A stretch of 64,000 bases of DNA from G963674685 sp964591275 (GTDB lineage: Bacteria > Lernaellota > Lernaellaia > JACKCT01), in NCBI GenBank assembly GCA_964591275.1, contig CAZQAE010000010.1, positions 27,694-91,693 on the forward strand, given 5' to 3'. The notes under the pieces were generated by a model. The model was not told the origin of the DNA. It saw only the letters and a list, made by a program, of their open reading frames with translations, and did not search any database. The translations under genes were made by a program, and so were the position numbers. Below are positions 1 to 9,152 of this stretch, piece by piece; within the stretch, counting starts at the first letter, position 1; each line of letters opens with the position of its first letter.

Positions 1-61
1 TCTCCTCATTGGCGAAAAGAACTTTGGCCGCGACGCCTGTGATGGATTCTGTGCTTTGCAT
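1..61 (-). CDS. Partial CDS, N-terminus only, possibly RecD2-like helicase
   Basis: An ATG at 61 on the minus strand opens a frame that runs off the window start without a stop. The 20 visible residues end in VLFANEE. This fits the pattern G-V..V.F.NEE found at the start of RecD2-type helicases, but 20 residues cannot prove it. It begins 10 bases after the stop of the upstream hypothetical gene, so the two probably share an operon. No clear Shine-Dalgarno sequence is visible. Confidence 0.35.
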   Translation of the reverse strand, partial: MQSTESITGVAAKVLFANEE

Positions 62-70
62 GTGATTTCG

Positions 71-868
71 CTATTGCGGGCGCATCTGCCGGCGTTTTAA
101 ATCGATGATCTCCTGGGCGGCCTTTCGCACTTCCATGTGGAGCGCGCTGTCATAGCGGATTTCCAGAAGATCCTTTTGCAATAATTGTGGGAGCAAATTC
201 CTCGCAATATTCGATGGAGTATAGGGATTTCGCGCAATAGAGATCTTGACCTGGTATCGCGAAATCCATTTGTTGCTGTGAAAAATGGTTTCCAGGACCG
301 CCACATCATTTGGCCGACGTGATGCGATTTTCAGAACATCGGACTCGGTTGTGCGGGAATTGAGCAAAATATTTGATATCACTTTCGGATCAATATCGAA
401 TCCGGCCTTGGTTCTTGTGCCCCGATCAATCTGTCTGGCCTTGGACATTCGCTCGCCGAGGCTGAGGTCGGCCAGGCCGTAAACCTGAAAGTTTTGTCCT
501 TCGCCATCCGAACCGCGGGCCGCGCGGCCTTTTGAAAAGAGCGCCGGAACGGCTTCGTATTTCTTTTTAATCGCTTTATGATAGAGGCGGCTTTTCCTGA
601 ATTTGTCGAGGCGGTCGATAAAAGCGCCCGGACCCGTCAGCGTGGACCACGCCTCACGTGCCCCCTTGCTTCCTTCGTACGCCATCGCGTGCAGCAGGGA
701 AATAACCTCAAGTATTTCATCATCCTCAAGAGCCAGAAGGCGGTCGCCGAGCACAGCGGGTCGCATGCGCGGATCGACAACGCATTGCAGCGCCCGGATG
801 ATATCCCTGGTTTTGGCTGCGTTGTCCGCGGTTTTTGCCGCGTCGGTTTCGGTGTTATTTTCCGGCAT
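71..868 (-). CDS. Conserved hypothetical protein, helical, HEAT-like
   Basis: A 265-residue soluble protein with no signal peptide or membrane segment. The N-terminal 20 residues are Ala/Thr/Asp-rich and probably disordered. The C-terminal half (about 160-260) reads as short paired helices with motifs such as ARNPYTP and ALHMEVRKAAQ. This pattern resembles a widespread deltaproteobacterial family of unknown function with degenerate HEAT-like repeats. I recognise the style of the family but no named function. The ATG start is followed by a continuous frame. It lies just upstream of the RecD2-like partial gene. Confidence 0.7.
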   Translation of the reverse strand: MPENNTETDAAKTADNAAKTRDIIRALQCVVDPRMRPAVLGDRLLALEDDEILEVISLLHAMAYEGSKGAREAWSTLTGPGAFIDRLDKFRKSRLYHKAIKKKYEAVPALFSKGRAARGSDGEGQNFQVYGLADLSLGERMSKARQIDRGTRTKAGFDIDPKVISNILLNSRTTESDVLKIASRRPNDVAVLETIFHSNKWISRYQVKISIARNPYTPSNIARNLLPQLLQKDLLEIRYDSALHMEVRKAAQEIIDLKRRQMRPQ

Positions 869-964
869 GGTGATTAGGCATCGCTAAAAGTTCATGTATC
901 AGCATAACCAAAAGGCGCCATTCGTGAAAGCGCGATTAAGTTTTGAAAAATGCCCTTTGCGTTG

Positions 965-2032
965 TCAAAAGGATCCGCAATACAATCGGGACATGATTTC
1001 GGTGGATGACTGGTAACATCCGGGACATTCGTCGGTCATGCGGCGCAATTCATCGGCCCGCTCTGAGGACCAGATTTCCTCCACGTCGTTTTTCATCAGA
1101 TTGCCGATGACATCATAACGCAATCCGCAGACGGTCATGTCGCCATTGGGCATCACGTAAGCCAGATTTCGGACTTCGCGGCATCGGAACCGTTTCGGCG
1201 CTTCGCCGTCTAGGCGCCGGGAGACAATGTCTTTATTGGAGCGCCGCAAAAACCATTGCGCGGCGCGATCCAAGCCGCCTTTGTAGCCCATTTTCCATTG
1301 CATGTAGGCGCGTTTGATTTTTTGCCTGTCCGACGCCTGGATGATTTTGTGTTCGACTTTCGACCAGTCCTCCACGTTTTTTAAGAACGGGGAGAAGTTG
1401 ATGCCCGGCACGAGATCGACGCCCAGATTACGGCACAGTTCGATGGCTTGCGGCAGTTCGTCCACTGTATCATCGGTCATTCCGTAGTTGGCGCCCACCG
1501 AAAAACCTTTTTCCTTAGCCAGCGCTGCGGCTGCTTTGAGTGTTTCGAGGACTTGCGGAAAGGCTTCGGGTTTGTCGCGGACCTTTCCGTAGGAGTTTTC
1601 CATTCCGTCGAGGCTGATGCGCAGATTCAGATCGGGGCCGCCGCAGCGCTCAAGGAACTCGACAATGCCTTCGGTCCGATAACCGGCGGTCGTGATTTGC
1701 AGAATGTAGGGATCGGCATATTGCCGAAACGATTCGCAGATCTCTGCCAGATCCTCACGCAAAAATGGCTCGCCGCCGATGATCTTCACAATGTCCAGGC
1801 TGCGAAGCCGCCGCGCCATGACATTCCATTGCTCGGTCGATAGCTCTTCCCACGTTTCGGCGCGCTTCCAGTTGTCGCACATAGTGCATTGGCCATCGCA
1901 GCGCCATGTGGGAACGACGTGCGCGGCGCGCGGCAGTCCTGGTCGGTCATCGAGATTGCGGACGATGGCGTCGGCGACGTGAGCATAAGCTCGAAGGCGG
2001 GGCATTAATGGCCTGTGCGGCATCAAATTCAT
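965..2032 (-). CDS. Radical SAM protein with SPASM-type C-terminus
   Basis: A 355-residue radical SAM enzyme. Cys45, Cys49 and Cys52 form the CxxxCxxC cluster motif in PTWRCDGQCTMCDNW, and a GGEP motif follows. The C-terminal part has the spaced cysteines of a SPASM/twitch region (a CREV region, MTVCGLR, and ECPGCYQ near the end), expected to hold auxiliary Fe-S clusters. The frame is open further upstream to 2107, but ATG at 2032 overlaps the stop of the upstream membrane-protein gene as ATGA, so I chose it. It is the last gene of an operon with a B12-radical SAM protein and an FAD oxidase. The substrate is unknown. Confidence 0.85.
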   Translation of the reverse strand: MNLMPHRPLMPRLRAYAHVADAIVRNLDDRPGLPRAAHVVPTWRCDGQCTMCDNWKRAETWEELSTEQWNVMARRLRSLDIVKIIGGEPFLREDLAEICESFRQYADPYILQITTAGYRTEGIVEFLERCGGPDLNLRISLDGMENSYGKVRDKPEAFPQVLETLKAAAALAKEKGFSVGANYGMTDDTVDELPQAIELCRNLGVDLVPGINFSPFLKNVEDWSKVEHKIIQASDRQKIKRAYMQWKMGYKGGLDRAAQWFLRRSNKDIVSRRLDGEAPKRFRCREVRNLAYVMPNGDMTVCGLRYDVIGNLMKNDVEEIWSSERADELRRMTDECPGCYQSSTEIMSRLYCGSF

Positions 2033-3549
2033 CCTTCGCTTTCGGTTGGAACGAAAATATCGAATCGTCCGATCCGCTCGTGAAGTTTGTATCTTTTCAT
2101 AATCCATGCGTGAAGCAAAGGGGCGACGCGTACGAATCGATTGGCCTCCTTGCCGTCGGCGATGAAGTCTTCGAGGACGATGACTTTTGGAGGATCGGCC
2201 CCCATGGTTTCGATAATTTGGCTCTCGTCGAAACCAAGCAAATCTTCGGGGCGGTCAAAAAGCGCTAGAGGCAGAGGATTGCGTCGCTTGGTCAGGTGAT
2301 AAAGGCCGGGGGCGAAGGGGACAACGAAAATCGCATCGTCCACCGCACTGAGTTTTTGCACCAAGCCCACGACTTTTTCAGTCTCGATGATTTTTGATCC
2401 TGCGTCGGTGAATCGAGCGAAGGGGATATTTAGCTTGCGATCACCGCTAAGAATTTGTGCGACGCTTCCCACGTAATAATCCGTTGAAGATAGAAAAATG
2501 GCGCTGATGCTCAAGAAAAGTAGGCATGAGATGGTGCCAATGATGACCTGAAGATTTACGCGCTTCACATCGGAGCGCATGACGCCGTGATCAAAACTGA
2601 TGGCGAAAAGCAGGTAGAAAGGCGCGGCGTTTTGAATGAAATGTGCGCCGTCGGCCCTGGCCAGCATCTTCGGAACACTGGCCAATGCAACGAGTCCGAT
2701 GGCGATCAGAGCCTTTTGTATTTGATCGGATTTACCTTTTTGCTTTTTAACAACGACGGCTGCCGCAACAAGGGATAGAAGAAAGAGATCAATCATCATG
2801 GCTTCCACCACGCCGAGCGGTCCCGGTATGCGAAAGCCGATAAATAGCGACATGAGCAGGTCTCTGGGGCCAAGAAAATCCGATCCAATCAGGGCGAAGT
2901 GCCGCTGGAAAAATACGCTCCAGTCGGTCAGCATGATCCAAGGTGCGGCAAAGGGCAGGGTGATTAAATAGACGCCGAGTAATGGCGCGAGTGCGTTTTT
3001 AATTTCGGCCTTTCGGATGATGAAAAACACTGCGCAGGCCATTAAAAGGGGCAGGCCTGTATAGGGATGCAGGCTCGTTACGACGGCGCAAGTAATGGCG
3101 AGTAGCGCCGCTTTCAGTGCGGGGCGATTCGGCGCAGGCCACAGCAGGAGCGTCAGGATCAGCATTTCAAAAAATGGGATGAAGGCCTTATGGATCGGTC
3201 CCGGTCCGAAGACGAAGGGCGCCAGGGCCAGGAACATGGCCAGGGGTCCGGCGTATATCAGGGCAAGCCGGGCGATCAAAAGCGCGGTGAGTATTCGCAA
3301 GATCGTCCAGACGACGCGCAGCGATAATAGGTTGTCCCCTGTCGCCGAAAGGATCAGCGCATCGACAGTGTACCGCGAGCTGTAATGGCCGAATGCATCA
3401 GGATCGAGCAGGCATTGCTTTGCTTTGCTTGCCCCTTCCCATACAAGTCCCTCATCGGAAAGGTTCACGGCGCTTCTGTACTGCGGGGCGAAAAGCAGAC
3501 ATGCCAGCAATGCGGCGACGGCAAAAAATATGAAATGAGGCCTGCTCAT
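2029..3549 (-). CDS. Polytopic membrane protein, glycosyltransferase-like
   Basis: A 506-residue inner-membrane protein with about ten hydrophobic segments in the first 360 residues and a soluble C-terminal part of about 140 residues. The layout resembles GT-C type glycosyltransferases that use polyprenyl-phosphate sugars, but I see no diagnostic catalytic motif, so that is only a possibility. Its ATG overlaps the stop of the upstream B12-radical SAM gene (ATGA at 3546-3549), and its own stop overlaps the next gene start (ATGA at 2029-2032). It therefore sits in the middle of a translationally coupled operon. Confidence 0.7.
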   Translation of the reverse strand: MSRPHFIFFAVAALLACLLFAPQYRSAVNLSDEGLVWEGASKAKQCLLDPDAFGHYSSRYTVDALILSATGDNLLSLRVVWTILRILTALLIARLALIYAGPLAMFLALAPFVFGPGPIHKAFIPFFEMLILTLLLWPAPNRPALKAALLAITCAVVTSLHPYTGLPLLMACAVFFIIRKAEIKNALAPLLGVYLITLPFAAPWIMLTDWSVFFQRHFALIGSDFLGPRDLLMSLFIGFRIPGPLGVVEAMMIDLFLLSLVAAAVVVKKQKGKSDQIQKALIAIGLVALASVPKMLARADGAHFIQNAAPFYLLFAISFDHGVMRSDVKRVNLQVIIGTISCLLFLSISAIFLSSTDYYVGSVAQILSGDRKLNIPFARFTDAGSKIIETEKVVGLVQKLSAVDDAIFVVPFAPGLYHLTKRRNPLPLALFDRPEDLLGFDESQIIETMGADPPKVIVLEDFIADGKEANRFVRVAPLLHAWIMKRYKLHERIGRFDIFVPTESEG

Positions 3550-5090
3550 TGCGTCGGCAACCTGCGGATGGATGCGTATTCCCGGAATTTCGCAAAGCTT
3601 AATTCGCCGCTAATGAGTTTGCCGATTCCGATCCAGGCCAGCCTGAGGGCGTCCGCCACGCGCGCCGAAGCGACGAGTATTCCCGGATGTTTTTTCAGAG
3701 CCGGGATGGAGGCCAGCCACCTCAGTTTCCACTTGGGTATAAAGGGCTTGGAGGCCAGAGCCATCAGGGCCATATAATATCGGTCCTCGGGCGGTCTGGG
3801 CCAGTCGAAGCTTGCGCGAAACTGCCGGAAGCTTTTTTGTGCCCGCCCTTCGATTTCATTTTCCGTCATATGACCGCCCTGGGTCAGACTGTCGAATACG
3901 CCGGACTTGGGAAATACATTTAAGGAGTAAAGGAAAATTCTATAGGGCTGCGGCAATTCCATGAGCAGCTCGAATGTAGCGCGTTTGTCTTTTTCCGTGG
4001 CGAGGGGATTGTCGATAATGATGTCGTAGTTGACTTCCAGTCCGAGGCGCGAGGCGAGAAGACCGAACTGAATAATCTTTTGTCGGTTGTCCTTCCGATT
4101 GTAAATTTCCGATTCTTCTTCGCTCGCGGCTTCGATGCCCATCTGCACGTGCTTGAGTCCCGCTTTGGCCAGCCTCTCGATGTCGTCTGTCTTGAAGGCC
4201 TCCGGGTTCAGGAGAATATCGAAGGGCGTTCCGATCTCTTTCGGCCAGCGCTCGCAGAATTCCGTCAGCCATGACTTGGGATGAATGAAGGTGTCGTCAT
4301 CGAATTTGATGCGCCGAAAACGTTTGAAATGCCGCCTGGCCTCTTGGATTTCCCCTATGACCGATTCGACCGTACGCCGCCTGAATGCGAAGCGCCTGCC
4401 GTAAATCTGCGCCAGGGACGCTTCGTAACAATAAGCGCAGGCGTAAGGGCAGCCGCGACTCGCATGGACTCGGATCACTCCCAGCCGGGTCAGGGGATCG
4501 CCGCGGATGATGTTTCCATTTTCGATCAGGACTTTGTTGTGTGAAGAAAAATCCCGGCAGGGCAGGGCGTCAAGATCGACGAAGTCGGAAGCCGGCGTAT
4601 AGGGCCCGGTGTCGCCCCGCTGGAATAATCCCGGTATGCCGGACCAATCTCGACCATCGATGCTTCGTTTTGCAATCTGCTGAATTATTGGTTCGCCTTC
4701 GCCGACCGCCACGGCGTCCGCCCAGGCAACGCAATCTTCCGGGGCAATCGTGGGATGGATTCCCCCAACCAGAATTTTCGCCCCGGTTGCAAGGCGAATT
4801 TCTTCGGCGATGTTTTCGATAAGCCGCAAATACGGGGTGCCGAATCCGATGCCGACGATGTCCGCCTCGATTTTCTTGAGATACCCGCAGAGCTTTGCGA
4901 TTTCCGCCCGCGTCGGGGCGATGACGTTGTTGTTGCGCCAATCCTTAAAGAAAATCGTGTGCGGTGAAAGGCCCATCTCCATAAGAACTGCGGCCAATAT
5001 GCGTACGCCGTTGTTTTCCGTTCCATACGGCGTCACAAGGGCGATTGTCGGTTTGTTTTTCTTCATGCGGCTCGTGCTCTTTGGCTCCAT
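3546..5090 (-). CDS. B12-binding domain radical SAM protein
   Basis: A 514-residue protein with an N-terminal cobalamin-binding-like Rossmann domain (about 15-150; IVGIGFGTPYL, ILVGGIHPT) followed by a radical SAM domain with CPYACAYCYEA (CxxxCxxC) near residue 210. The B12-radical SAM class includes methyltransferases and ring-forming or lipid-modifying enzymes. This sequence does not let me choose among them. ATG 5090 overlaps the stop of the preceding PflX-like remnant as TGATG, which supports this start. A second in-frame ATG exists at 5066. The gene is coupled to the downstream membrane protein. Confidence 0.85.
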   Translation of the reverse strand: MEPKSTSRMKKNKPTIALVTPYGTENNGVRILAAVLMEMGLSPHTIFFKDWRNNNVIAPTRAEIAKLCGYLKKIEADIVGIGFGTPYLRLIENIAEEIRLATGAKILVGGIHPTIAPEDCVAWADAVAVGEGEPIIQQIAKRSIDGRDWSGIPGLFQRGDTGPYTPASDFVDLDALPCRDFSSHNKVLIENGNIIRGDPLTRLGVIRVHASRGCPYACAYCYEASLAQIYGRRFAFRRRTVESVIGEIQEARRHFKRFRRIKFDDDTFIHPKSWLTEFCERWPKEIGTPFDILLNPEAFKTDDIERLAKAGLKHVQMGIEAASEEESEIYNRKDNRQKIIQFGLLASRLGLEVNYDIIIDNPLATEKDKRATFELLMELPQPYRIFLYSLNVFPKSGVFDSLTQGGHMTENEIEGRAQKSFRQFRASFDWPRPPEDRYYMALMALASKPFIPKWKLRWLASIPALKKHPGILVASARVADALRLAWIGIGKLISGELSFAKFREYASIRRLPTQ

Positions 5091-5401
5091 CAATGTTTGT
5101 GCACTCTTTTTATATCCATATCAGTCAAGACGAAAAAGTCCAAGCTCGTACGCGCTGCGAATTGCATCTTCCATATTGGGTCGGGTTGGGACGGCGGCGC
5201 AATTCTAAGGCAATTGTCGGCGTGATGGCATGCGTGATATTGACCCATGATAGGGGCATAGGTTTTTGTGCTGATTTTTTCGGCGATAAAACGAAGCACA
5301 TCGCCGGTTTCGGCAAGCCCATTCGGCAATGCCAGACCGCGTCGTTCACTTCTTCCGAAACTTCGTGGGTGCGAAGCGCTCGTAGAGGCCGTCAAAGACA
5401 T
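5090..5401 (-). pseudogene. C-terminal remnant of a PflX/COG1313-type radical SAM protein
   Basis: The 103-codon frame contains ALPNGLAETGDVLRFIAE followed by a segment ending IMGQYHACHHAD. From memory, this matches the region after the radical SAM barrel of COG1313 proteins (homologues of pyruvate formate-lyase activating enzyme), which carry a similar LPN...VLRFIAE...Y.NIM.QY.P.Y pattern. The CxxxCxxC domain is absent. Similarity begins near 5335, right after the stop of the FAD oxidase, so the first three quarters appear to have been deleted. The stop overlaps the next ATG (TGATG), a relic of operon coupling. It could still be translated as a small protein. Confidence 0.5.
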
Positions 5402-6683
5402 TTCCAGGGTCCAGCCGTTTTTTCATGTCATCGTATGTCGGCTTGCAATAAATTTCCCAGAAGGATTGTTCGTCGTAGTGATTGCGTGAGATCAGCGTTT
5501 TGATGCCGCCCAATTCGTAGACCTTTTTTTCCATCAAATCCGAGTAATCAATGCGTGGATCGCTGTTGTTTTTTCCATAAATCGCGCAATCGATTAAGAA
5601 ATGGTCATCCATCTTCTTGGCCCATTTTTTTGAAAGCCAGGGATAATAGTCTTTGACGCGATAGGGCACTATCCAGAGAGGGAAAAAGTCAAAATCGCTT
5701 TCGTACCATTGGTAAAATTCCTTGAATCGCTTGGAAGGGATAAATACATCCACAACCACTTCCGGCCTCTTTTTGAGTTTGAGGATGTGGCGAAATCGAT
5801 TGGACCAGGTGATCAGGTTGGTTGAGCCTAAAAAGATTTTACCCACCAGAAGGCGGACCAGCTTGTTTTCCAAAACGGGAGTCGTCCTGGTCAGCCAGTG
5901 GCATTCGGCGTCGTAACGATAAAAATAATGCTGCGTGGCGAGGTAGTCTTCAGTTTTGATCGCGGTGCTCTTGTAATAGATATTCAGCCATTCGTAGTTG
6001 GACACGTAGGGAGCGTCATCGACCATCCGGCCGAGACAGATTACGAATTTCGACGGGCTGTGAATGATCGCGTCGACGAATTCATAGTCCGCCTTTTCAC
6101 ACCGTTTGCGCAACTCGGACCAAAACTCGTCAAAGTTGGAATGGTGGTGGTATTCCATCTTCACGAAAGGCTTGGCCGGGAGAAGTTTGAATTTGATCTT
6201 GCTGATGACGCCCAGCGTGCCGTAAGAGCCGTGCATCATCTCGAAGATTTTCGGATCCTTTTCTCGGGAGCAGCTCAGGACTTCGCCTTCGCCTGTGATA
6301 ACTTCGTACTCCAGGCAGCTATCATGAAATCCTCCGTCTTTGTAGGACATCGATTCAACCGAGCAGCCCGACACGGCACCGCCGATGGTGATGCCTTTAA
6401 GTTCGGATACGGTGTTCGGGATTAGGCCTTTAGCCAGTGTTGCCCGGGTCAGATCTTCAAAGGTCAGGCCGGATTCAGCGGTGCAAGTCAGATTTTTTTC
6501 GTCGATTTTGAGCAACTCATCCAAAGGCGAGAGGTCGATTTTCGGCGTCTCATTCGGGTCCGTATAAGGATTGGGGACTAAATGCGATACTGACTTTTTT
6601 ACGAACTCGACGCGCACTCCTTTTTTGGCCGCGGCCTTTAGCTGCTGTGCGACGTTGCGAACTTTTTCATCGTGGCTTTGCAT
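5346..6683 (-). CDS. FAD-linked oxidase, DHCR24-like
   Basis: A 445-residue flavoprotein of the FAD-binding type 4 (PCMH) superfamily. The FAD domain occupies about residues 15-200, with ITIGGAVSGC and HGSYGTLGVI as cofactor-contacting segments, followed by a C-terminal domain ending LDPGNVFDGLYERF. Overall it resembles delta-24 sterol reductase-like and related oxidases, but the substrate is not evident. The frame is open to 6737, but ATG 6683 has GGGAA five bases upstream and removes a poor N-terminal extension. It is the first gene of the radical SAM operon, which suggests the oxidase and two radical SAM enzymes act in one pathway. Confidence 0.8.
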   Translation of the reverse strand: MQSHDEKVRNVAQQLKAAAKKGVRVEFVKKSVSHLVPNPYTDPNETPKIDLSPLDELLKIDEKNLTCTAESGLTFEDLTRATLAKGLIPNTVSELKGITIGGAVSGCSVESMSYKDGGFHDSCLEYEVITGEGEVLSCSREKDPKIFEMMHGSYGTLGVISKIKFKLLPAKPFVKMEYHHHSNFDEFWSELRKRCEKADYEFVDAIIHSPSKFVICLGRMVDDAPYVSNYEWLNIYYKSTAIKTEDYLATQHYFYRYDAECHWLTRTTPVLENKLVRLLVGKIFLGSTNLITWSNRFRHILKLKKRPEVVVDVFIPSKRFKEFYQWYESDFDFFPLWIVPYRVKDYYPWLSKKWAKKMDDHFLIDCAIYGKNNSDPRIDYSDLMEKKVYELGGIKTLISRNHYDEQSFWEIYCKPTYDDMKKRLDPGNVFDGLYERFAPTKFRKK

Positions 6684-7064
6684 GTCATTCCCAATCTGGT
6701 TGATGGAGGATTGAAACCGAAGCTGATAGGAACGCATTAAAGGCGAAACGTTGGAGTTTTACTAGCCCAGTTTCACGCAACCGAAAACACAGGCTGTTTT
6801 TAGCACTTAGGTTTGTTTCAAAGCAATAAGTAAGTTTAAGGCTGCCCGCAAAAAGAATTGTTTGCGTTTGGTTTGCTATTTGTATGGTTTTTAAAAGACA
6901 AATCATACTCCATAGTCGCCAGAAACCAAATAAAGCCTGTCATTGTTGCGGCAGGCAATTGATCCTTCACGAAAACAATAAAAAACTATATGATACTGAA
7001 TCGATTGGGGGCAAAATTTAACCCGGCTGGGGATTGACTGCCCGGAAAAAAAGGAGAACGCGTC
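6684..7064. other. Divergent intergenic region
   Basis: About 380 bases between the minus-strand FAD-oxidase operon and the plus-strand HD-GYP gene. It is AT-rich and must hold promoters for both directions, but no box stands out clearly enough to mark. No small gene was recognised. Confidence 0.5.
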
Positions 7065-8198
7065 GTGAGTGACAACGAATACGCTACATCAACTTTTGTG
7101 CGGCAAAATCGCTATCAGCGTCTGGTGGAAATAGCCGGATTGATTTCCGGATCGTTGAATCCCAAGGTTGTTTGGCGCCGGGCCACCGAGGCCGCCGCAG
7201 AAATTGCCAGCACTGAAGCCGCCAGCCTTTTTCTTATTGACGAAGCCTCAGGGGACATCGTGGTCGAAGTCGCTTTTGGGACGGCGGAAGCGGATTTTGA
7301 GAAGGTCAGAATTAAAATGGGGGAGGGAATCGTTGGGCATGTGATCGATTCCGGGAAAAGCGTTGTCATCGACGATGTGGAGATTGACGACCGCTTTGAA
7401 ACAAAGATGGACTATTTCAGCGAGCTCGTGACGCGCAATCTCATGTGCTCACCGCTGATTCACCGCGGCAAGGTGATCGGCGCGCTGGAAGTCGCCAACA
7501 AATTCGGCGATTTGAAGTTTACGCAAAACGACCAACTCGCCTTTGAAACATTAGCCAACCAGGTGGCGGTTTCCATTGTCAACGCACGTTTTTACGAAGA
7601 GCTTCAACGAGCTTTCCTCGGTACAATTTCTGCGCTGGTCGAGACCATTGAAAAGCGCGATCCCTACACCGGTGGTCACACCAAGCGCGTCGTGGAGGGT
7701 TCGGTGGCCATCGCGCAGAAACTCGGCCTGGATGAGCGTGATCAGGAGCGTTTACGAATGGCGGCTATGCTGCACGACATCGGAAAGCTGGGCGTGGACG
7801 ACGCGATTCTCCGCAAGCCGGGCAAGCTCACTGACGACGAATTTGCGGCCATGAAAAGGCACACAACCTTTGGGGAGGAAATCGTCCAGCATGTTCCAGG
7901 CATGGCGGATGTCATCCCCGGCATCAAGTTTCATCACGAACGATACGACGGGCGCGGCTACCCGGAGGGTTTGAAGGGGCATTCGATTCCCTTGATGGCC
8001 AGAATTATTTGTGTCGCCGATACCTACGACGCCATGACCAGCAATCGTCCATACCGCGACGGATTGCCCCACCAAACGGCGATGGATGAACTGCGCGATA
8101 AAAGCAATTCTCAGTTTGATCCCATCGCTGTGCAGGCTTTTTTCGAAGCGGTTGACTCAGGCGACTTCCTGGGCGCCCGCGAGGAAGACGATCTCTAG
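7065..8198 (+). CDS. GAF and HD-GYP domain protein, putative c-di-GMP phosphodiesterase
   Basis: A 377-residue cytoplasmic protein with an N-terminal GAF sensor domain (about 25-175) and a C-terminal HD-GYP domain (about 190-365). The catalytic signatures are intact: the HD pair in MLHDIGKLGVDD, and HHERYDGRGYPEGL containing the GYP motif. HD-GYP proteins hydrolyse cyclic di-GMP using a bi- or tri-metal centre. The start is GTG with AAGGAGA placed well upstream. It ends with a four-base overlap against the convergent glycosyltransferase gene. With the PilZ protein at 20.9 kb, it indicates c-di-GMP signalling in this organism. Confidence 0.9.
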   Translation: MSDNEYATSTFVRQNRYQRLVEIAGLISGSLNPKVVWRRATEAAAEIASTEAASLFLIDEASGDIVVEVAFGTAEADFEKVRIKMGEGIVGHVIDSGKSVVIDDVEIDDRFETKMDYFSELVTRNLMCSPLIHRGKVIGALEVANKFGDLKFTQNDQLAFETLANQVAVSIVNARFYEELQRAFLGTISALVETIEKRDPYTGGHTKRVVEGSVAIAQKLGLDERDQERLRMAAMLHDIGKLGVDDAILRKPGKLTDDEFAAMKRHTTFGEEIVQHVPGMADVIPGIKFHHERYDGRGYPEGLKGHSIPLMARIICVADTYDAMTSNRPYRDGLPHQTAMDELRDKSNSQFDPIAVQAFFEAVDSGDFLGAREEDDL

Positions 8199-9151
8199 GC
8201 GGGGTTGCGCTTTACGCCGCATCTCGCCTGGCCAAGGAGTTTTCTTTTTTTCATCATCTTTGGCAAACCACGCAGCAGTCGGCGCCAGGCCGAGATAAAT
8301 CCGGGCTGAGTCAGGCTTTTCCATATCCATCGCGGCGCTTCCCGAATGGAAGTCCTAGCCAGCGTCGTAGCCAACGCGCGGCCATCGGCGTTTTTCACCA
8401 ACATTAGATAACGGTTTGCAAAGGCCTCTGCGTCGATTTTCGGGCCATGATATGGAGGATCCTTTCGGTCGTGCACGGCTACGGCTCGTGGAACGTATGT
8501 AAAACTCCATCCCAAATTTTTGGCGCGCCAGGCCAGATCAACATCTTCGTAATACGCAAAGAAATCTTCATCGAAAAGTTCGCCGTCAATCAGGCAGTCG
8601 CATAACGCCTCTTGTCGCCAAAGTGCGCAGGCCGCTGTCGGACCGAAGATAGAAAGCGCGCTGTCATATTGCCCTGTATCGATTTCTCCACGCCCGCGAT
8701 CATGGGGTGAAAGATCGCCAAGGGACAAAAGCATCCCTGTGGAATCGATAAATTGCCGCCCTTTATCATCCACTAGAGGTCTCACGAGTTTCGGTTGCGT
8801 CGCCGCAACCGCCGGATCGCTGTTGATCAGGGTTTGCGCGCATGCGCCCAGGCAACCGGGTTGGGCAATGGCATCGGGATTGCAAAAAAGAATGAGAGAA
8901 GAATCGACTTTTGCAAAAGCGGCGTTTGCGCCGGCGGCGAAGCCGATATTTGTTTCGCAACGGATGACTTTCACATCCTCAAATTCCAAGGCAATTTCCG
9001 CGGATTCGTCGAGCGAGTTGTTGTCGAAAACGACCACATCGACTTCGACCTCGCTTTGCGCGCAAAGAGCGCCAAGGCAGTCGCGTAAGGTGTCCGCGCT
9101 GTTGTACGAGACCACGCAGGCCGTTATTCGTGGAAGTTTTTTGCGAGTCAT
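8195..9151 (-). CDS. GT2-family glycosyltransferase
   Basis: A 318-residue family 2 glycosyltransferase. The N-terminal GT-A fold shows ACVVSYNSADTLRDCL, VVVFDNNSLD and a likely metal-binding region at LFCNPDA. Later, FFAYYEDVDLAWRAKNLGW is typical of rhamnosyl/mannosyl-type GT2 enzymes. No membrane segment is seen. ATG 9151 begins one base after the stop of the upstream aminotransferase gene; a TTG at 9163 is an alternative. It probably adds a sugar to a surface polysaccharide or glycan together with the neighbouring PseC-like gene. Confidence 0.85.
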   Translation of the reverse strand: MTRKKLPRITACVVSYNSADTLRDCLGALCAQSEVEVDVVVFDNNSLDESAEIALEFEDVKVIRCETNIGFAAGANAAFAKVDSSLILFCNPDAIAQPGCLGACAQTLINSDPAVAATQPKLVRPLVDDKGRQFIDSTGMLLSLGDLSPHDRGRGEIDTGQYDSALSIFGPTAACALWRQEALCDCLIDGELFDEDFFAYYEDVDLAWRAKNLGWSFTYVPRAVAVHDRKDPPYHGPKIDAEAFANRYLMLVKNADGRALATTLARTSIREAPRWIWKSLTQPGFISAWRRLLRGLPKMMKKRKLLGQARCGVKRNPA

Positions 9152-9152
9152 T

